A program made the position numbers and the translations under genes. A DNA stretch of 64,000 nt from Acephala macrosclerotiorum (lineage: Eukaryota > Ascomycota > Leotiomycetes > Helotiales > Mollisiaceae): the NCBI GenBank assembly GCA_014904845.1, contig MU119400.1, positions 38,456-102,455 of the forward strand. Reading direction: 5' to 3'. The notes beneath the pieces are model-generated. The model saw only the letters and a list, made by a program, of their open reading frames with translations. It ran no database searches and was not told where the DNA came from. Shown here piece after piece: positions 57,250-64,000 of this stretch; position 1 is the first letter of the stretch; each line of letters begins with the position of its first letter.

Positions 57250-58077
57250 TTATCTTTTTGTGTTCCTGGACATTTTCCATCCAGCAATTGCGCTTTATTG
57301 AAGTTCTGAAGTTATAAATTTAACTTTTTTTTCGGGTTTTATGTTGGGATAAAGTTCTTATTTTGTAGAACGCTAGCTTAGGCGGGTTTGAAGGCAGATT
57401 GTCTAATCTTTCGAAGGCTTTAATTGATATTATTATTTTTGCTAAATTGGCTCGCTTGCAAAGTTTGTGTAGCTCCCGCGCTAAGCGAGGGAGGATAGGG
57501 GGCCTGGCGAGGTTGGACCAAGCCTCCTTTTCTGGTATACCATAAATTCTCGGGTTAGCAAAATGTGCATGCTCGTTGTTCTTGATGGAAGTCTGAAGGT
57601 CAGTGGGACGTTGCATTTAAGCGTTCTGGTGGTTGAGGGGTTCAGAGAACGGGTACTGTAGTCCGGGGCATCAAGTGCCGACGCCGATAGCAGTCCTGAT
57701 TGGGCAGTTTCACGTCGTAGATCGTATCTCCCCCCATCAAGTCGCCTCCACTCTAAGCACCTCTCACAGAGCCGCTCAGCTTGATGGGGAGTCCCTCATC
57801 GTACTCGTACAATGTATCATCTATGATTGGTCTCAAAAATATATATATTTAAATTTTATATTTTATATCTTCAATTAATTTATAAATAATAATATTATTA
57901 AATATAATTTGAAAAAGTGTAAATAGAATTGATTTTTTAAAGCTATGTTAAAGTCTTCTTATGGAAGACCTTCGAACTAGCCTGACTAAGAAAACGTGAT
58001 ATTATGTGCTGGATATCACACAGGTTTGCGATAGAGCTCAAGCGGCGACGCGCCCGAGCTGTCCCAACCCACTTACA
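57250..58077. other. Spacer with AT-rich island
   Basis: No gene supported. Bases 57835-57920 are nearly pure A/T, in contrast with both flanks; possibly decayed transposon sequence. A minus-strand open frame (57616-57320) has no known motif. Confidence 0.4.
57255..57259 (+). terminator. RNA polymerase III T-run behind tRNA-Pro
   Basis: TTTTT begins six bases after the discriminator base of the tRNA. Confidence 0.7.
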
Positions 58078-59282
58078 TCACTGACCGGCATTCAAAAGAA
58101 TGTACTGCAGTTTCCTCAGCGTGTTTATCTGCGGTGGGAAGGTATTCAAAGAGACATGCTTCGTCTCAGCAAGATGGATTGAGAATATACCCTCCGCCAT
58201 GGCGGGCTTCGTGTCTCGCTGTTCATTATCACCGACATATGCCATGTCGCCCGGAGAAACGCCCAAATGTTCTAGGACTTTGGAGAATAGGCCACTGGTT
58301 TTGGTTACTCGAAAATGGTTGGTAGTAACAAGGAAGTCGATGTGCCCGCCGATGCCGAGTGCCTGAACCGTTCCCTCCGTGCGTCCTGAGGGCTTTCTGT
58401 CATAATGACGATTTTCTTGCCCATTTTCCTGACTGCCGATAACAAGCCCAATGCTCCGCAGTTCAGCTCAAGTGACGCCATAAGAGTGGCTTCATACGAC
58501 TCCAGGAGCTCAGCCATAAATTGATCGTCCTGCGGTAGGGAGAAGCGGGCCAGAACCGAGGTGAACCTTTCTCTCCGATAGTCACAAGATGTCTTCCCAT
58601 CAGACAACGCATTTGCCGTCTTTTCCTTAAGGGCTCTGGAGTACTTGTCTTTCAATGCAGGCATAGGGGTGTCGTATCGTTCGGTGATTTCCTCTAGAAC
58701 CTTGGTGGCCGTCCCAGAGCTGCGACGAAATTCGTGCAAAGTGTCGTCGAGATCGAAACCAACCCAGGTTTTCTCTGCAAGGATAGCCCGTAGCCGCAGG
58801 ATATCACCCTCCCAGCAGTGGATGTATAGACGGCCCAATTGTTCCTCGATGTTACCCTTTTCGGTATTAGACAGGAGACCATGGTATGGCACATCTATTT
58901 CAATAGACGAGCTCGCCTCCACGTCCTAAATAGACCAAGTGGTTTCTCCTCAAGGTAGATGGTTCTCTCACGATCACTCGAGAAGATGAACAATGACCCG
59001 AATGGTTTCTTGAAGTCAAACATCGTCTCCAAAAATGGTACTCCCCAGCATGCACAGATGCGTTTGACCTCTCTGAAGCTTCCGAATGAGACGCTCATAG
59101 AGAAGGCACGAGACAGCATGTGAAGGAGCTTGATGTAGCATTCGAAACATATTGGTGTAGCAATCAATCAAGCTCTGTTCGTCTGTCCATCCAACATTCT
59201 TCCAGCTATCGAGGACCCGAATAGGATCGCGGATCAGGAAGAGAGGCCGGGCCATAGCATATGTAGAAGGAGAGGGGCACAC
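58078..59282 (-). pseudogene. Sulfotransferase-like / HAD hydrolase fusion, broken by three frameshifts
   Basis: Reading right to left, four pieces in changing frames make one protein. (a) 59282-about 59080 holds ARPLFLIRDPIRVLDSWKNV and SLIDCYTNMFRMLHQ, a sulfotransferase-like segment. (b) About 59080-58925 holds REVKRICACWGVPFLETMFD and FSSDRERTIYLEEKPLGLF. (c) About 58920-58375 holds IEIDVPYHGLLSNTEK and the HAD motif I VGFDLDDTLHEFRRSSG, then KIVIMTESPQDA (motif II). (d) About 58370-58078 holds FLVTTNHFRVTKTSGLF and GDMAYVGDNEQRDTKPAMAE (motif IV). The three junctions (near 59080, 58922 and 58372-58379) are each repaired by a single-base change, so they are indels rather than introns. The N-terminal part expected of the fusion is missing upstream of about 59250. 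As it stands it cannot make the full protein. The sulfotransferase assignment of (a) is less certain than HAD. Confidence 0.72.
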
Positions 59283-59392
59283 ATTTAGCGCATAAGGTTA
59301 TGTGTTATCTATCTGGACGAGAAGTAATATGTTAATCGCGATGGAAAAGTGATACAGTTTCCAAAAGCCTTGAAAAGTGAGTGGGTGAGTGT

Positions 59393-59412
59393 GAGAGAGA
59401 GAGAGAGAGAGA
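59393..59412 (+). repeat. (GA)10 microsatellite
   Basis: Uninterrupted GA dinucleotides over about 20 bases in non-coding sequence. Confidence 0.9.
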
Positions 59413-59635
59413 AGATGCACAAGCAAAATCTCAACTTTTGCACGATGGGAATGGGGGACGAGAACCTGAGGAGCGCTAAACCCAGCCGATGTTCACCGGG
59501 GGTCGGCAAACATTTCGATACCCACCTTTTAAAGCTACCGATATCTTGCACTTTACCGCCACTGCTTCCGCCCAGCTAGTAATCTTCAGCGTAGGCCGTA
59601 CCATCCCAAGTTGACGTTTTTGGACGGCTTACCTA

Positions 59636-60051
59636 CTAGCTAAAACAGAAGTCTCCATCTCCGTTGTCGTAGGGAATTCTGTCTCTAGGACTCTGCGGAA
59701 TAATTACAATGTCCCTGCTTCCAGCTATAACTACGTCATTGTTATCAGGGCTACTTGTGCTTTGTGGTAGTAAGGCAGTCTTTACTTGACAATTCGGCTC
59801 GGAAGGAACAATCTCCTTGCTTCTAGCAGCTGCAAGGTCGTCCTTGTCATAGTCTATCGTCTTATCATATTTTGTGATGATTATGGGACTAGCGGTCGCA
59901 CAGGTGATAGGAATTTCTGTCGCTAATCAGATGGTCAGCGCAACGAATCGCCAAGTTAAAGTCATCTTCGGGTTCTTGAAAGAATGGCTCCCAAAAGAAA
60001 ACCACATCATGAGCAATTAAACATATCATCAATCTTCTCGCTGGAAGTCAT
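59636..60051 (-). other. Unassigned short coding-like region in two frames
   Basis: Minus-strand frame 59926-59636 is open for 96 codons to a TAG and reads like protein (TKYDKTIDYDKDDLAAARSK, then DNNDVVIAGSRDIVIIPQSP, ending PYDNGDGDFCFS). It has no ATG of its own and follows a CTGAC...GATTAG stretch that looks like an intron 3' end. Upstream, another frame (about 60026-59890) reads MICLIAHDVVFFWEPFFQEP then DDFNLAIRCADHLISD. Either a two-exon gene whose donor I cannot fix, or a decayed gene. Family not recognised. Confidence 0.35.
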
Positions 60052-60893
60052 GTTACTGTGGTTTGTTTATGGAGGATCTATGATTGTGGTCGTGGTTCGA
60101 AGGCGGTCGGCGTTGGAGGTTGATGGGGTTGAAGTTGTCAACTTTTGTGATTGATTTGATGATATTGATGATTATTGTTGTGTTGGTTCTCAGAGAGAGA
60201 GAGATCTCTTAAAACCCCGCAGCACTGACTCAGCACTAAATCACATGATTCTTGACAGAAGTTGGTAGACGTGGGGAGGTTGACGACGAACTTGGAAGAT
60301 TTCCAGAGGGTGGAGGCGGTGCTAGCGTAATTCCCGAGTATATCGTCACTTTCTGCAATCTTCATCTCGGGACACAACAGGATGAGGGCAGCCGGATTCA
60401 GGAAGCCACAGCCCTCCCATCCAAGCCACGTGACTCCACTGCGTGAAAATGAACATGTCTCTACTTGATGATATGGGGAAGGAAGTGCTCCTTGCCGAGT
60501 GATGCTGCGATAGAGCTACAAGATAGACAGACGTCTATGCATGCAACTACAGGAATGTCCCCTCTCTTCTCTTTTCGTTTCCGAATCACTGGTGTGAACA
60601 AATCTGATTTCAAATAATCGTCCCTCTTCAGCTCACTGAAGCATCAAGGGCTTGGCTGGACGGAGCCAAGGACCTTTTGCACGAAGACCACAAGGGGCTG
60701 CTAGATAACTATCCATATATACATTGACCCATAAAAGTATGTACTAGAATTGAAAAAGATCACTCCTCTTTAAGGACTGCTTCCTGACCCCGACCACTAT
60801 AACTTGAGTCCTCCAGTCACTCGAATCTCCTCAACATCCTCTCAGCTATCTCCAAGCATCAGCTTTGCACCCTACACTCTAAAGATTCATCAC

Positions 60894-61613
<720 letters not shown>

Positions 61614-62951
61614 GATGATGAATGAACGAATGTACTGAAGAACTCGTGCGATGGAACTGGGCAGGATGGTCTTTCAACTGAGGGACTCGTCTGATCTTTA
61701 TAACTCTTTCCACATCTTGTTTGACATAAGAGCTATGATGCTATCCTAATCCCAACTTGTGATCGGTGGATCTTGGTGGTTTAAACTTTTGTGGGGTTTT
61801 GCAAACACATGCCCCAAATGTAACCAACCATTTGCAACTATTCGAGAATCTGAATCAGATCGTACATCCTTGCCCATAATCAAGGAAACTCTTCAAGGTT
61901 TTTTGCTTGGTATCTCGAAAAGGGGTGAAGCTAGGACCGCTTAATATCAACGGGAGCCGAAGGGAGATGTACCCCACATCTAGTGCCTGGGATAAATGAA
62001 CTCCATAGCCCTGAAAACCGGAGAGATCGATTTATCTAAGCTTTTACCATTCTGCCAGTCGTCCGAGATCTCTGAATCTAGGGCTGGGACACATTCTTGT
62101 CAGGGCCGGTCCGTGGAGAACCGCCTCGGCGTCAGATGGCGGGGTGCAGACTGGCACTCGCAAATCGCCTTGACATTTTGAGCCTCAAAAACCTCGCAGA
62201 CTTGCGAGATTTGCATTGCAATAATCTCTAAATGCAAAACGGCTTTCGCCTCATCAAATCTTCTGATCGTCATGCGATATGATTGCCCAGTTTATAACAC
62301 AGATGAAAATAATTGTGGTCCGTTTCATGAACGTCGAAGGTGTGACACGCTTCTTCTCTTGGTACCACTCGGAGAACCCTGCCTAAATTGAAGGTTGCCC
62401 TTTTCGCATGCGAGAAAATCGGAAACCTCGGCTTCTAGAAGGCGGGTAAATAGAGATAATGTGACCCAAAACCTTTGAAGTGCAAATAAGCTTCGAGGAT
62501 CTACGATATAGCACTGATAGCATGGTGCAGCTTACGAAGGTTGTTGCTGGGTAAATATCTAGCGCACTTTATCCGCTGCCCCTCTATTTGAAATTCTATG
62601 AAGGGCTGCAGCTGGTCGGAAGATCGATTTCCCATGGCGATGTTCCGCGTAGACAGGCGTCAAGATAATGCTCCGCAGCTGAATCAAGTCAAGATGACGA
62701 CGATCAAATGTCGTGAGATGTCAGGAGTAACTTGGTGGCCACGAATGAAGAGAAGTCTAGGTCTAGAGCAGCTGAACCTTTGTGAAATCTTGGTAAGGAT
62801 TGAATAAATATTCGTCTGACCATCGTCGACGGCATGTTGGGCGACAATTGCGAGCTTTGCGAGTCTTGGGTCGTTTCAGTCAAAATTTGGGCAATGCAGA
62901 CATCCGGTAGCGAGAGCATTCGGGTCCCTTTCGTCCGATATTTGGTGTGAT
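61614..62951. other. Spacer upstream of the xylanase
   Basis: 1.3 kb that includes the GH11 promoter and the 3' side of the aldo/keto reductase pseudogene. No other gene seen. Confidence 0.5.
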
Positions 62952-63757
62952 TTACAAGGTATTGACAACCGATTCCACAATAGCCCCCCTCGTGCCTTGG
63001 TCGAGTGCATCCAGTCTGGCCATCTCTTCCTTTGACAACTCGAAGTCGTACACGTTGGCGTTCTCAACGATTCGTGAGGGTGTATCACTCTTGGGCAATG
63101 GAACCCAGTCCTTTTGCAAACAATATCGAATGATGACATGTCCAACAGTCTTGTTATGTGTCTTCGCGATCTCGTTTAGTGTAGGATCGTTGGCTTTCTG
63201 GTTCCGTACAAGAGGGCAGTATGCTTCGACAATGATCTTATTCTTATGGCAGCATTCAACAACCTCTCGTTGCTGGTGGAAAGGATGTAGCTGCAGATAC
63301 ACAGATCAGTTTGTATTCTTCAATTCGGTGTTCATACATACCTCAATCTGATTGACATGCGGTGGGTAGACCTTCGCAAAGCTCTTTAACTCCTCTATAT
63401 GTCCAATTCCCCAATTGCTGACCCCAATGCTCTTAACCTTCCCCTCTTCAAGAAGCCTCTCCAAAGCCTGCCACATTTCTTTCCTCGACTTCGAACCACT
63501 GCTCGCGGAATGTATTAAGATCAGATCAACGTAGCCATCTTCGCCATCGATTTTCTTGACACTGTCCAAGCAGCTCTGGTATGATTTCTCGACACTGCCG
63601 CCAGTCAATGTGCCTGTAGCCCGCCTTCAAGGCGGTCAAGCAGGAATTGACGCATACTTTGCTGATAGATTGGTAGACACCCGAAGTCCAATCGTGGGAT
63701 CTTAACTGAGGAATTGGCTCGAGGAAGCAGGTCAGCGATTGAGAGTCTGGTGGCCAT
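62952..63757 (-). pseudogene. Aldo/keto reductase pseudogene lacking the catalytic Tyr/Lys segment
   Basis: Starts at ATG 63757 (MATRLSIADLLPRANSSVKI, then PRLDFG). One extra base after DFG shifts the frame; VYQSISKVCVNSCLTALKAG and YRHID follow in the new frame. Right after RHID the sequence jumps to TGGSVEKSYQSCLDSVKKID in a third frame. About 30-35 family residues are missing there, including the Tyr of the usual DTAQYY motif and the TTK lysine. The rest is good: LILIHSASSG (with the catalytic-site His), KVKSIGVSNWGIGHIEELKS, NQIELHPFHQQ across a 51-nt GT-AG intron (63341-63291), then VPLPKSDTPSRIVENANVYD. The TAA is at 62954-62952. Loss of catalytic residues plus two frame changes make it a pseudogene. 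Confidence 0.8.
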
Positions 63758-64000
63758 TATCGCGACAGCGCAGGTGTCCGTAGATTCTGAGAGAGATCAA
63801 TTGCAACCAAGGCACGAGATAATGCTGCGTCCAGTCCATCGCGACAGCAGAGAGGGACTGACGCGCCTTGGGGTGACAATAATCATGAGCGTCATTGATA
63901 TTTGTCAATTTGAGTGATATATTCGATGGACTTGATGGTCTGATTTTAAAGATCTAGCTAGGTGCGGGGACATTATATCCATTGCAGTGCTTACTCAGCA
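63758..64000. other. Right edge of window
   Basis: Upstream side of the aldo/keto reductase pseudogene; nothing else seen. Confidence 0.6.

Larger units (their letters stand above)
59283..60893. other. Spacer downstream of the xylanase gene
   Basis: Holds a GA repeat (59393-59412), the open stretch described separately, and the 3' side of the GH11 gene. No gene supported with confidence. Confidence 0.45.

Overview
The window looks like nuclear DNA of a filamentous ascomycete (Pezizomycotina). Genes are split by short introns of about 47-150 nt with GT..AG ends and CTRAC-like branch points. The gene content fits too: a fungal NACHT/NLR protein, an ammonium permease, a GH11 xylanase, a 2EXR protein, a fungal-specific transcription factor without a visible zinc cluster, Rad23, eIF6 and Swi5. 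A Leotiomycete is my best guess, but that is only an impression from protein style. Genes lie on both strands, with spacers of up to 5.4 kb.

Layout, left to right. (1) 0-17 kb: the 3' part of an OCRL-type inositol 5-phosphatase; an NLR gene cut by one in-frame TAG; an ammonium transporter with five exons; an atypical protein-kinase-like gene; a decayed or many-exon unidentified gene (13.7-14.4 kb); and eIF6 in five exons. (2) 17-31 kb: a 956-residue polyQ/RGG nuclear-type protein, then a gene-poor stretch with a decayed tandem repeat, then Rad23 in seven exons including a GC-AG intron, and a four-TM protein with a long Ser/Pro tail. (3) 31-42 kb: a 5.4-kb stretch without a recognisable gene, a 2EXR gene, a fungal transcription-factor gene with a second GC-AG intron, and another gene-poor spacer with an AT-rich island. 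(4) 42-56 kb: a large ZNFX1/Hrr1-type helicase whose RGG + CCCH-finger N-terminus is separated from the rest by an in-frame TAG; a Swi5 recombination mediator with a SAP domain in a long acidic N-terminal extension; a LURP-one-related protein; and an orphan protein with a glycine-rich hydrophobic core. (5) 56-64 kb: an intron-containing tRNA-Pro(TGG), a frameshifted sulfotransferase-like/HAD fusion pseudogene, an unassigned short open frame, an intact secreted GH11 xylanase, and an aldo/keto reductase pseudogene that has lost its catalytic Tyr/Lys segment.

There is no operon-like organisation. Core housekeeping genes (eIF6, Rad23, Swi5, the ammonium transporter and the nuclear protein) have intact reading frames after splicing. 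Accessory genes (NLR, HAD fusion, aldo/keto reductase and the 13.7-kb gene) are broken or look broken, and the helicase carries one TAG near its start. I modelled 27 introns, two of them GC-AG. All exon boundaries were set by eye from splice consensus, reading phase and family conservation; none has been checked against transcripts.
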